Assembly: GCA_033439265.1 (NCBI GenBank)
Contig: JAVTVX010000008.1
Coordinates: forward strand, 1,550,001-1,614,000
Origin: Dillenia suffruticosa
Taxonomy: Eukaryota > Streptophyta > Magnoliopsida > Dilleniales > Dilleniaceae
DNA: 64,000 bases
Direction: 5' to 3'
In this document: positions 25,101-34,866 of the stretch, in pieces
Numbering within the stretch: position 1 is the stretch's first letter
How the letters are laid out: the number at the start of each line of letters is the position of its first letter
Position numbers and translations under genes: made by a program
The notes under the pieces: generated by a model
Seen by the model: the letters and a program-made list of their open reading frames with translations, nothing else
What the model was told of the DNA's origin: nothing
The model's database searches: none

Positions 25101-26391
25101 TCCATCCTCAAATAGTGGAACTTTGAGCAGAGGACAGGCTTCACAAGGCAAATGGTCGCCTACTTCATTTCATGCTAAGGGAGGCAGTTCCGGCATGGAA
25201 GACAATAGAATTGCTGAAGGCAATGGAGTATTGCATGGTACTGCTGCTGCAGGCATTGAAGGTCACCATCTCACACATTCTTCTTTGTCACCATCTGGCC
25301 CAACAAAGCAGGGCGGTGGTTTTGATCATTCAAGTGCACCAGCTCAAAGCACTGTTTTGAGTTCTAGAAGTGATCCACAAATTCCTTCTCAGTCAAACGT
25401 CACAAATGCATCACAGCAATTGCAGGCACATGCACATCCGTCTGCATCTGATCCTACTACCTCAATGAACTGTGTTCCTGATCCCAGTCACAATCATGTT
25501 GAGATTCAGGGCTGGGGGTCTGCGAGTGCATCACAACCCGCATCTGGGAATGGAAATCAAAGCTGGGGAGCTGCTTCAGTGCCATCCCAGCAATTAGTTT
25601 ATGGTCAGTGGGGCAATCCGTCATCCTTTGCTCAAAGTTCTGTTCCATCTGTTGGTGCAGGAAGTACTGCAGTTAATTATCCCAGTCCAGGTTATCCAGC
25701 CATACCCCAGAACAATTCTTGGAGACCTCCTGTGGCACATCAACAAGCTAATCAATGGGGAACAGGTTCAAATGTGCAGGCTGTGCAACCTGCACCCAAC
25801 ATGCAGCCTCCTCAACTGTACTTGCAGCCTCCCGCATCTCAAACTCCAAACATGCAGCCTCAGCCTCCAAACATGCAGACTCCAGCACCTGCACCACCCA
25901 ACACTCTCCCTGCACCTCCAAGCTTCCCAACTATGCCGCCCAACATGCAGGCCAACCCTAATTTTCAGTCTCCAGCTCCACCTAATCTTCCATGGAGCAT
26001 GCCCATGCAAGGAAACCCAAGTCCTAACCAAAATATGGGGTGGGGGCAACCACAGGTAATGCCAAACATGGGTTGGGGAGTACCATCACAAGGAAATTCA
26101 AATGTGAACTGGGGAGCTGCTGCTCAAGCACCCATGCCTGGAAATCCAAATGCACCCTGGGTTGCACCAACTGGAAATCAGCCCACACGTGGAAGCGAAC
26201 AGAATCAAAGTGGTAGAGGTCCTCGAGGTGGAGAGTCTAGTCATAATGGTGGTAATCGTTCTTGGAGTCGGCAGTCGTCATTTAGGAGTGGAGGTTCTCG
26301 GTCTTCAAACATGCCTAGAGGGACTAGACCCTGTCCATTCCTTGAGAGCGGGCATTGCAAGAAAGGAGCCTTTTGTGACTTTAAACACTAG
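13699..26391 (+). CDS. NERD: NERD-type PHD-SWIB-Plus3-GYF-CCCH protein (RNA silencing/chromatin)
   Basis: Ten exons in unbroken phase: 13699-14882, 14979-15058, 17542-17726, 18501-19425, 19529-19656, 20168-20227, 20324-20374, 22488-22558, 23718-23869, 24179-26391; 1682 aa. Domains: Glu-rich N-terminus with 41-43 aa repeats (about 1-340); PHD-like Cys-rich region from VCFICFDGGDLVLC (about 379-480); SWIB (about 600-675); Plus3 (about 732-890); GYF with WHYQDPTGKVQGPFS (about 1076-1130); at least seven WG/GW motifs in a Pro/Gln/Asn-rich tail (genome 25510-26120); final C-X7-C-X5-C-X3-H finger. Arabidopsis NERD (At2g16485) has this order and binds histone H3 and AGO2 in siRNA-dependent DNA methylation; the same nuclear role is inferred. 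The ATG at 13699 has A at -3 and is the first in frame. Intron 8 is AT-AC. Confidence 0.93.
14160..14480 (+). repeat. Coding repeats of 123-129 bp in the acidic exon
   Basis: The motif GEKGENLTGGEDEEINMAEKE recurs with a 123-bp period (ATTTGAC at 14291 and 14414) and a more diverged copy 129 bp earlier. It codes for 41-43 aa Glu/Lys units in the NERD N-terminus. Confidence 0.8.
16149..16177. repeat. (GA)n microsatellite in NERD intron 2
   Basis: Pure GA run directly before the candidate DNA-transposon end at 16186. Confidence 0.85.
16186..17216. mobile_element. Candidate non-autonomous element with imperfect inverted ends
   Basis: The left end reads GCCCGTTTGGTAGG, then CTTCTCCTTATAAGGAGAAG. 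The right end, read in reverse, gives GCATGTTTGGCCGAGC, then CTCTCCTTC and TTTAAGGAGAAG. The inverted resemblance, AT-rich core and lack of coding sequence suggest a MITE-like insertion in NERD intron 2. No clear target-site duplication was found, so confidence is low. Confidence 0.35.
16895..16988 (+). mobile_element. LINE 3'-end fragment
   Basis: The stretch TCTCTCAAATGGTTAACTCC, then GGGATTAAGGCGTAG and a TTG-rich tail closely parallels the tail of the LINE at 48790-48865 (TCTCTCAAATAGTTGACCCC, ATTAAGGTGTAG, TTGTTG repeats). It is a 5'-truncated copy of the same or a related family. Confidence 0.65.
22559..23717 (+). other. AT-AC U12-type (minor spliceosome) intron of NERD
   Basis: No GT donor joins exon 8 to the conserved LRECVEKLQLL that follows. 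The intron instead starts ATATCCTTTG (22559) and ends TTCAC (23717). A branch-site match, ATCCTTGAC at 23698-23706 (consensus TTCCTTRAY), puts the branch A at 23705, 12 bases before the 3' end. Splicing there gives codon GA|G and the conserved reading RRKELRECVEK. All three minor-spliceosome signals agree. Confidence 0.93.
23870..24178 (+). other. NERD intron 9 with U12-like donor GTATCCTTT
   Basis: The donor CGAG|GTATCCTTTA matches the GT-AG U12 5' consensus. The 3' end is TATATAG. No good TTCCTTRAY branch site lies 10-20 bases upstream, only GTAGTAAC about 23 bases away, so the splicing class is uncertain. The phase-1 join (R-G-S-F) is consistent. Confidence 0.5.
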
Positions 26392-28302
26392 TAAGGTAGG
26401 AATTTCCGTAGCAGTAGACACAGATGTTGCAGTAGACACAGATGTTTATGTATAGTTAGTATCAGTATATTCTGATCTTCATCACTTCTCTGTACTGATG
26501 GAAACTTGGGCAGTGGTAGCACAACAAAATTTTCCTCCGTTTTGACCCCCTTTTGTAGTTAGTAAATTGGCACCTTCTCATTTTACAATTGAGTTTTTGA
26601 AGGGGTGATGGATATTGGATCAGAGTATTTAAAAAGGTGTAGTGTACACAGCATTGCAATTCATGCAGATTTTGTGGGATAAATATGGGTGATGCTATTC
26701 ATGGGGTCTCGTTTCTTTCATGCAGGTTGCAGGTTGCAGGTTGCCGGTTGCTGGTGTTTTTTGATACAATGGCAATAAAATGGATCCCAAATTTGAGAAT
26801 TTTGGGAGGCTAAGGTTGTGCTATCCATAAAAACCCTTCTTTGGGCCTATGATGGAAAATATGTAATAATTATACTAAGGGGATTAGAATTTCTACAAGC
26901 TTCGCCCAATAAGGGAGTTTGATGTGGCTGTTATTTGTTAGCTGTTATGTGTATTCAATCGGTTTAAAGATACAAATTTGAAGGATGATGGTTGAGTTTT
27001 TATCACTTTTCTATGGTGAGAGGGTATAACATTTGCTAAAGAAAAAATATATATATAAAGAATGAACAGAAATTGAATTGGTGTGATGGTTACAGGCTGT
27101 TCAAAAGTTGGGTGAAACTTTTAACTCTCTCTCTTAAAAATTTTGACATCGAGCCTCTTCAAGATGTTGAGTGAAACTTTTAACATAGAAAAGTATTGAT
27201 ATAAATAATATCTTTGTAATTTTTTATTTTTTAAAAAATATTTTATTTTAAATAAAAAATATTGCAAGTATGGTAGAGTAAAAATTGATTCAAATTAATT
27301 GAAACAATAAAGATTTTTGCCTTTTGCATTTTACCTTTTTATTTTGTCTTATACATTTTAAATTAATAGGGAAATCATTATATATTTAACTATAGAAACA
27401 TAGAAAATATAAATTGGTATTTTTGTCGGCTTAACTATAACAAATTATTACTATTTGCAGACGATTAATAAAATTGTATCATTATTGATATAGTATTTTT
27501 GAAAACTAATTAATTTATATACAGAAAAAAGTAAGGAATTTATATGAGAGGGCGAAATACAATATAAATTTGAGATTATATTTTTCAAGTCAAAAATTAT
27601 TTTTAAAAATAAATAACATTTAATGCATGAATTTTTTTCTTAAATTTTCAATGGGAGTGGATCGCCTTTCCCTAACCCTTTTTCCCTTGCTTTAATTTAT
27701 AGATCCAATTGATAAAACTAGGGTTAGGATCGATTAAGATTATGCAATATTTAAAAATTACTGATGTAATGATATATTTAATTTTAAATAAATAAATTTG
27801 ATTTCTAATTGTAAAAATTTAAATCTTAAAAAAAAAAAACAAATAAAATAACAATAATAATAAGAATAAAAGGAAAAATTAATAAATGTTTTAATGGCGG
27901 AGTCTAACTCTATTAACAATTTGATTAGAATTATAATTCAATTTAAAGGTTTTAAGATCTAATAAAAAATCAATTGATTTGTTGATTAGGTAATTAAATA
28001 TTAATATTTTTTAAATAAAATTTTGAATTTGAGTCTTTTATATTAAGAAAATAGGATGTTTGGAGAGTTTTACACTTTAAAAACCTAATTTGATTTGAAT
28101 TATATTTAGTCAAATTCATGGTATTCAACATGTATAAGTGATTTATTAAAAAATAATAATAATAATAAAATAAAAGGTTTAGGAAAGGGCAAAGGTTTAG
28201 AATTTTAGGCGTAATTATTATTTTTTTCTTTTAAATACTTTTTGGGCCGGGTTGGAGGACGATTAAATTTTCTACGGACTACATCCCTCTGGCTCTTATG
28301 GG
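26392..28302. other. NERD 3' UTR and AT-rich intergenic region
   Basis: 26392 to about 26680 is likely 3' UTR, with an 18-bp direct repeat near 26410-26445. A short 7-bp repeat (GCAGGTT) runs at about 26723-26750. The remainder is AT-rich with no gene seen. Near 28240 a TGGGCC element lies about 65 bases before the next start codon. Confidence 0.55.
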
Positions 28303-29080
28303 AAAAGCGCGATGGTAGGGAATGAGGAAGACGGAGAGCGAAATCAAAACCCCAACCCTAATTCTAACCAGAACCGATCGATAGGACCAAAAAGGAAGTT
28401 ATGTGAAGGAACTCTTTATCACACTCCTCTCCACAAATCCAAATCTCGTAATCCGTCCTGCGTCGGCATCAGTCGTTCTCTCCCACAAGGTCTCTTCTTT
28501 CTCTCTCGTTTCTGAATTTCTTGGATGCTCAATTTAAGGAGATTTAGGCGGTCATATTTCACTTTAACCTAATAGTGGTTTAGGCATTGAGTGAATGATC
28601 TATTTGTGAATCAAGTTATTAATTGTGCAGCAAGATAGTGTGAATTGCTATAGACGTTGCAAGAAGCCGAAGAAAGCGGAGAGCTTTGATCATGAGATTT
28701 GGGAGATTATGTATTGTGACAAACAACTTATAACATGACGTTCAGGCGGTGCTTTTTATGAGCATCCCAAATGGGGTTTGCTTAGCGGGCAAGCCAAGCC
28801 TCAATAAGCACCTATCTAGGGTAGGCTAAGAGTTTGAGATTCCACATAAGCGTTTATCCTTATGGGGTCACCCTGTTATGAAAAAGGCAACTGCTATGAC
28901 TGGTGAGATTAGTTTGACCTAAGGTGGGTTGAGATAGATTTTCAAGATAGTGAAAAAAAGGATGCGTGGATCGTCCAGTGATTATGGGAACTTCTATAGT
29001 TGTGAGATTAATATGCATATCCTTATTTAGTCATCCTGTATTTACCCGTGTCTTGAACATGCTCGTAATTTAGACATGCA
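28303..29080 (+). repeat. Duplicated block, copy A (exon 1 plus part of intron 1 of the 34.9-kb gene)
   Basis: Aligns in order with 34858-35607 and then 37286-37345: AAAAGCGCGATGGTAG start, exon 1, GCAAGAAGCCGAAGAAAGCG, CCCAAATGGGGTTTGC, GCTTATCCTTATGGGGTCA, and CTTATTTAGTCATC. Copy A lacks the 1.68 kb found in copy B. Confidence 0.9.
28312..28489 (+). CDS. Copy of exon 1 of the 204-aa gene; possible first exon of a chimera
   Basis: Codes for about 59 aa starting MVGNEEDGERNQNPNPN and ending SRSLPQ, about 75% like exon 1 at 34867-35047, with no stop or frameshift. It ends CAAG|GTCTCT, the same donor used by the intact gene, in phase 1. The partner exons 2-5 are missing downstream. Instead, acceptors at 29137 and 29146 would both join it in frame to the NERD-like exon. 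It is either a live first exon of a fused gene or a remnant. Confidence 0.6.
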
Positions 29081-29154
29081 TATATTCCTTTTTAGTCATC
29101 CTGTATTTACCTGTGTCTTAAAGAAACTTAACCCTAGAATTGACAGTGACAACA

Positions 29155-32100
29155 ATGAGAAAATGCAAGCAAAATGTAGGAGATCGAAGAACATCTTTAA
29201 GAAGCAAAAAACCAAGAATATTAGTAGTAAGCGTTGACAACGATGAAGAAAAAAAAGGAGAATCCAGTTCTGTGATCGCTAAACAAACAACAAAGACTTG
29301 TCATGTTCTTGAAGTAGAAGAGCCGTGCGAGAAGGTTTGTTTCATTTGTCTTGACGCTGATGTTGGCGGACTATATGTTCGCTGTAAATTCAGGTAATCC
29401 TTTGAGTTTTTTTTTTTTTTTTTTTTTTTTAATTGTCATTTATCGGAGAAAAATATGTAAACTTTACTGATAAATCATGGATATTAACCATGCATGATAA
29501 AGTTTTTGTCTTAACTAAAAGGTTCATGAGATATGAATTTTTTCATGGCGGGTGAGGCTTTAATGTTAACAAGTGTACGACTTTGCTTGCTTGGCTTCTT
29601 CAAAAAATAATAAAAAAAAAGTTCCATAATATTGTTGTTAGGGCAACATTCCCGCCATAGCCCCACTAAGATACTAAGAAGGGACAACTGCTTTGTGGTA
29701 ATTTGTCCTCTTAGAGTCATGAAACCTAATTAAGTTGCATTCCTCATCTCCAAAATTGTTAGGGTTAAGAATTCTAGAATGTCAACTCTTTAGAATACCA
29801 GATGCTAAGAAATTATTTAATATTCATAATCTTGTAACAGTGGAAAGTCAGATAATAAATAATGTTGAATCACTAGTGACATGAACAGGTAGGCAGGATA
29901 GAGTTGGTCACACCTTTTTTGGATTTATGTGCATAGGGATGTAACTATGTTTTTGAAATTGCCATTATGCCAAATACTTCACACTTCACACATGCTTTCT
30001 CTTTTCGGATTTGCAGGGGATGCCCCAAAGTGTACCATCCCTCTTGTATTGGTGAACTCTTTGAAGGCGATTGGGCTTGTGGTAAGCTGTAGAATCTTGT
30101 TTTTAGCAATGCATTGTGTGGCTGTAGTCTTATTTATCCTGAAAAAGTCGATGACAGAATTAATGAAATTTTACGTGCCACAAAGCACGCACGGAAAACT
30201 TTGCATTTTAACATTTCTGTCATTATATTTTTTGGGTCCATACATATTCTGGTGGTAAGATAACTTATGAAATAAAGTTATTGCTCTGTCTTAGGTAGGT
30301 GTTGCCTCATACTGGAATTATGGTTTATCACCATTTTTTGATACTAGTACTGCTGTAGAAGAAACTTGAAGAGTGATTCTTATAACTTAGATTTTGTCTT
30401 ATTTTGCATATGACTTCTGAACTTAAATGAAGTGGACCGTTTTGCAAGTGTCCAAATAGGTTTAGGACAGAACCTTGTTGATAAGTTCAGAAACCAGTAG
30501 TTGACTCCTATTTCTTGTTCAACCATTCTACTTATAATATTTGATATTGTTTATTTGGTGTTGATTCTGATACTTGGTAAAACATGACTTCCAGCTTCGC
30601 ACCTTTGTACCGATTGCAACAAGAAAGCTTGCTACATGTGTTATACATGTACATTTTCACTGTGTGAAAAATGTAGTAAGGATTCTACTTTCCTCTCGGT
30701 CAGAGGAGATAAGGGCTTGTGCGAAATGTGCATGAAAACTGTGACTTCTGTAGAAATGAATGAACAAAGGGATGATAAAATGGTATGTTGCTTACCTGTT
30801 ACTTGAATTTTGCTCAAGTGGGCAGTGGCAGATTTATCCTTTATTGCTTTGCAGAAGGATCAGGCAGATCTTAGCGATGTGGAGCAGTGGAAGCATCTAT
30901 TCAAGGTTTACTGGATGAATTTAAAGAAAGGTTTGTCTCTTACTTCAAATGAGCTTACTCAAGCTAAATGCTTGGGAAAAATGTGCGACACAAAGACTAA
31001 GGAAGTGGGTGATGCTAGTAAGGGAGGTTCTGGTTCAGCCAAAGATGTAGGATCAAGCGAGACAGATTATTTGGGGAAAGAGTCTGATGCAAAGGCTAAT
31101 GAAATATGTGATGCTAATGAAAGCGGTTCTGGGTTGCTCAAGGATTTAGGATTGAGCAAACAAAGAATACCAAATTTGAAGAATGATTTAGTACCCCTTT
31201 CTATGTCAACAGAATTATGCTCTGAAGGAACAGTCCAACCTTGTGATTCTAAAAAGAGGGGTTCCAGTTCATTACCCAAGGGTGTAGCATCAAACGACCA
31301 AGGAGTGAGCGATACTAATGAGGAAGTTTCGAGGTCAGCCAAGGATTTTGGAACAAGCAATCATAGGAAACTAAATTTGAAGGATGATTTAGCACCCCTT
31401 GCTTTGTCAAAAAAATCATGCCCTGAGGGTACACACAAACCTTGTGATTCTAAAAAGAGAGATTCCAGTTCATTGCCCAAGGATGTATCATCAAATGGTC
31501 ACGGAGCGTGTGATGTTAATAAAAGAGCTTCCCAGTCAGCCAAGGACCTAGGAACAAGCAATCATAGCAAACTAAATTTGAAGAAAGACTTAGTACCCTT
31601 CCCTGTGTCCAGAGAATTATCCTCTGAAGAAATGCTCAGACTTGGTATCGAAGTAGGGCCATCAAAAGAACTGAAGGAGTTTGTTGCACAAGTGAAACAT
31701 GGCGAAACATCTGCATTATCACAACTTGGTGTGAGGGCTCTCTTGCTGGAATATATCTCCAGAAACAATCTTCGTCACCATCACAAAAGTCTAATAGTAT
31801 GTGACTCAAAGCTTGAAAAGCTATTTGGAAGAAAATATCTGCGGCATTTTGAGATGTTAAATCTTCTTGATGAGCACTTTCTTGGGTTGACTGAGGATCA
31901 CATGACAATCAATGGGATATTAAGTAAAAATGTGAGTTCCTTTGCCTTCAACTTACGGATTGGTGATTTTATTTTTACCTGTGGTGGTGCTAAGTATGGT
32001 CAGCACTTAGAGTCATGAAGTATGTGTGATCAATTCAAGCAACTGGTATGAAATGTAGAAGGGAGAGTGACTCACAACGGCTCCAAGCCACAATTAAGAG

Positions 32101-33132
32101 TGACTTTCTTGCAGGGTAGGCCATTTTTGAAGTACTAGGACCTCATTGACTAAATATGGAATGGTGCTGGATATTAAATGTCACTGCTCTTGAATTTCCT
32201 TGTGGTTTTTCTTGGTCATTTTCTGTGTTTCCACCATCCATCACTCGATTTAGTGTCTTCATTTGTGCTTTTACAAGCACAAATATATATGTGTGTATGT
32301 GTGTGCGTGCATGCTCACATGTGCATTTCTTCTTGCAAGCATAGTCATGGACCACGCACCTGTCAATGAAAGTGTTGTAGAGCCTTTCCTTTCTTGCTTT
32401 AACAATCTGTTGAATTGCCATAGATGAACTTTTCCAATGTGGTTGCCTTCTCATGATTGAAATTTTCAGAAATTACTACAAGGGATCCTCAAGGAAGACA
32501 AGCAGAAGATACATGAGGTTCCAGAAGGGATTCCAGAGCAGACTATGGATTCAAGTTTTCAGTCCAAGAAGGGTAAACAATGTGAACATCTTTCATTTCC
32601 TTAGGACATTTTCAATAAGGTCCTTTTACAGGCTTTTATAGCATTTGTAGTACATCTTTTCTTGTGGCTTGTTGCTTTTTATGGATCAGAAAATCTTGTT
32701 GGACTCCGAGAATCAATCTCTATGCAGAAGGAAGGTTCCTGTTTGCAAAAGTCCTGCAATGGAACTAAGGAAAACGAAGGCTCTAATGAAGCTAGTGGAG
32801 AGCTAGGAAGCAATGTAGAGATGGTAAAATCTTCCAAGTCGAAGGCTGGTAATTCAAATGGCCAACCTGCACTAAAATCCGATTCAAGTCCTGTGTTAGC
32901 ATCAGAGTCACCGGCATTATCCCTCCATAAGGAGGACCCAAACTGTGCAGCCAAAATGAGCGAAACTGACAAAATTTGGTACTACCATGATCCATTCAAG
33001 AGGGTGCAAGGACCTTTTTCTATGGCTCAGCTGAGAAAATGGAGCAAGTCTTATTTTCCTGCTGATCTTCGGATATGGAGTACTGAACAGCAAGATAATT
33101 CTATTCTTTTGGTTGACATTTTGTCTGCATAG
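29155..33132 (+). CDS. NERD-like paralogue: PHD-SWIB-GYF only, possibly chimeric N-terminus
   Basis: Six exons join in phase: 29155-29393, 30017-30081, 30595-30782, 30855-31931, 32470-32572, 32690-33132; 704 aa from the ATG at 29155. If exon 1A (28312-28489) is spliced in at 29147, it becomes 766 aa. PHD-like region from VCFICLDADVGGLYVRC with the same CYMCYTCTFSLCEKC core as NERD; then EQWKHLFKVYWMNLKKGLSL, three 67-aa repeats, SWIB (PSKELKEFVAQVKHGETSAL to HFEMLNLLDEHFL) and GYF (IWYYHDPFKRVQGPFSMAQL), stopping right after GYF. Plus3, WG/GW tail, CCCH finger and acidic N-terminus are absent. Exon order and junction phases in the PHD part match the full NERD gene, so it arose by duplication at DNA level. 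No frameshift or stop was seen, but expression is unknown. Confidence 0.82.
31139..31620 (+). repeat. 201-bp coding tandem repeat (67 aa), about 2.4 copies
   Basis: TTGTGATTCTAAAAAGAG at 31241 recurs at 31442. The encoded blocks KDLGLSKQRIPNLKNDL, KDFGTSNHRKLNLKDDL and KDLGTSNHSKLNLKKDL recur with PCDSKKRxSSSLPK between them. The period is a multiple of three, so the frame is kept. Confidence 0.88.
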
Positions 33133-34684
33133 CCAATAATTTTTATTATTTATTATTTATTATTTTTCAGATTTAGGATTTTGTATATGGGAGTTGTGCT
33201 AGCTTTCTTGTGATGTCCTAAGTCCATAAGGGTACTTATTGATTCTTTTATACCTTTTGAAAAGCTTTAGATAGATGCTTTCGGCATGTCAGTGAGATTT
33301 TTCACTTGCTTTACAAGCCTGTTGCCTTCGTTATACTTGTATCTAGCAAAAATTTTATTTAAGAAAAGAAAGCATATGATATACTTAATTTCAATGGACT
33401 GGACACGAGAACAAAAAATAAAAAAAAATAAAAAATTGAAAGTTGCTTTAATTTTTTTTTTATTAATACATGCGAAATGGTTGAACTTGGAACTTTTAAT
33501 TGAAGGGTGTATTCGGTTGAATTATAACTTATTAACAGAGTGTTTTTAATAAATGAAGGGCCAAGTGTTTTCCAACTTGCAACCTCATTAAATTGATTAA
33601 TCCCAAATGAAAAAGAAATTTAATTTATTTGAACTAAATTAAATTGTAGAATTTATTTATAAATAAATTCTTGTGTTTGGAACTAGGACTTAAACTATGG
33701 AGTTTGATTGAATTTTCTATACTTAAAATAACAAAAATAATATGTAAAATTTATTTTTAAATATTACTATTTATTTAATTATATTTAGAATTTTCTTGAG
33801 TAATTAAAATAAAATTATCATTTACTAAATGTAAGGTTAGTTGAACTCAACAAACTCTAGTATCCTTTATTCCCAAATTTCTAACCTTTTTCTTTACTGA
33901 TTTAGGAATTTTTAATTTTTATTAATTTTATAATAAGAGGTTATTTTTGTTCATTACTGTTTTATAATATAAGAATATTTAAACTTTACAAATAACAGAG
34001 TTGTATCAACATTCAGTTGGTCTAATAGAATATGATATTAGATCTCTTAATTAAGATTTTGAGTTCGATTCGTGATTTAGGTGTTTTGAAAGGGTAATTC
34101 TTAAATAAACTATTATAAATCCTGAATCGGATTAATCGGATACCGATTGATATAATAAAAAAAAAAAAAAAAAAAGATAGTAGTGGCATTTTCTTTTGCC
34201 TCTTTCTGTCAATATGTTACTAGCTTCAATATATAAGAATCATTCATTCCCTCCATTTCCATTTCTTATTCGTTGAATGCTCCGCCGAGACTCTTTTTTC
34301 GATCCAAGAAAAATGAACTTTTCAATTTCTTTTCCTTTTTTAATTTAAACATTAAAACTTGAATTTAAAAATGAATTTTACAAAAAAATTATCGAAATCT
34401 TTAATATTTCAAGTAATATGTTACGTAGTGATGTAATAATAGTTTTTATTTACGGGTGACCCAAAGATTTGGGGTTTTCTTAAAAAGATTTTTGATGACC
34501 TGATTATTTCGGGTACATGCAATTTCTGTAAATAAAAATGTTAATTAATATGTTTAATAATTACAGTACTTTTGTACAAAGCAGCAAAAAAGAAAAAAAA
34601 AATTATAATTATACGAAAGGAAATTCTTTCATTTTTCTTTTAATATTTTTTTTGCTGTTAATTTATATATTATATATAATTATC

Positions 34685-34690
<6 letters not shown>
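33133..34690. other. 3' flank of NERD-like gene and intergenic DNA
   Basis: AT-rich, with no gene recognised. No trace of the WG/GW or CCCH coding parts of NERD could be seen after the stop at 33132. Confidence 0.5.

Positions 34691-34691
<1 letters not shown>

Positions 34692-34727
<36 letters not shown>
34692..34727. repeat. (CT)n run, left arm of an inverted microsatellite pair
   Basis: About 18 CT units, 175 bases before the start codon of the 204-aa gene. It is complementary to the GA run at 34818-34856. Confidence 0.9.
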
Positions 34728-34730
<3 letters not shown>

Positions 34731-34814
34731 CGTGTTCGTGAAGTGCGTTTCCGTAGCATCTGTGTCCGACTCGGCCTGCTTCCATTGCCATTCTCAAAAT
34801 GCATAGAAGCTTTT

Positions 34815-34817
<3 letters not shown>

Positions 34818-34856
<39 letters not shown>
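34818..34856. repeat. (GA)n run, right arm of an inverted microsatellite pair
   Basis: About 19 AG units ending 10 bases before the start codon at 34867, so probably in the transcribed leader. It could pair with the CT run about 90 bases upstream. Confidence 0.9.
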
Positions 34857-34858
<2 letters not shown>

Positions 34859-34866
34859 AAAGCGCG

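Noticed and set aside
25768..26049. Antisense frame rich in Trp/Arg/His over the WG/GW region
   Set aside because: Complement of a repeat-rich Pro/Gln coding stretch; no family similarity.
31741..31931. Extension of NERD-like exon 4 to the stop at 32018
   Set aside because: A strong GTGAGT donor at 31932 and the in-phase exon at 32470 give a better family match; the extension has no similarity.
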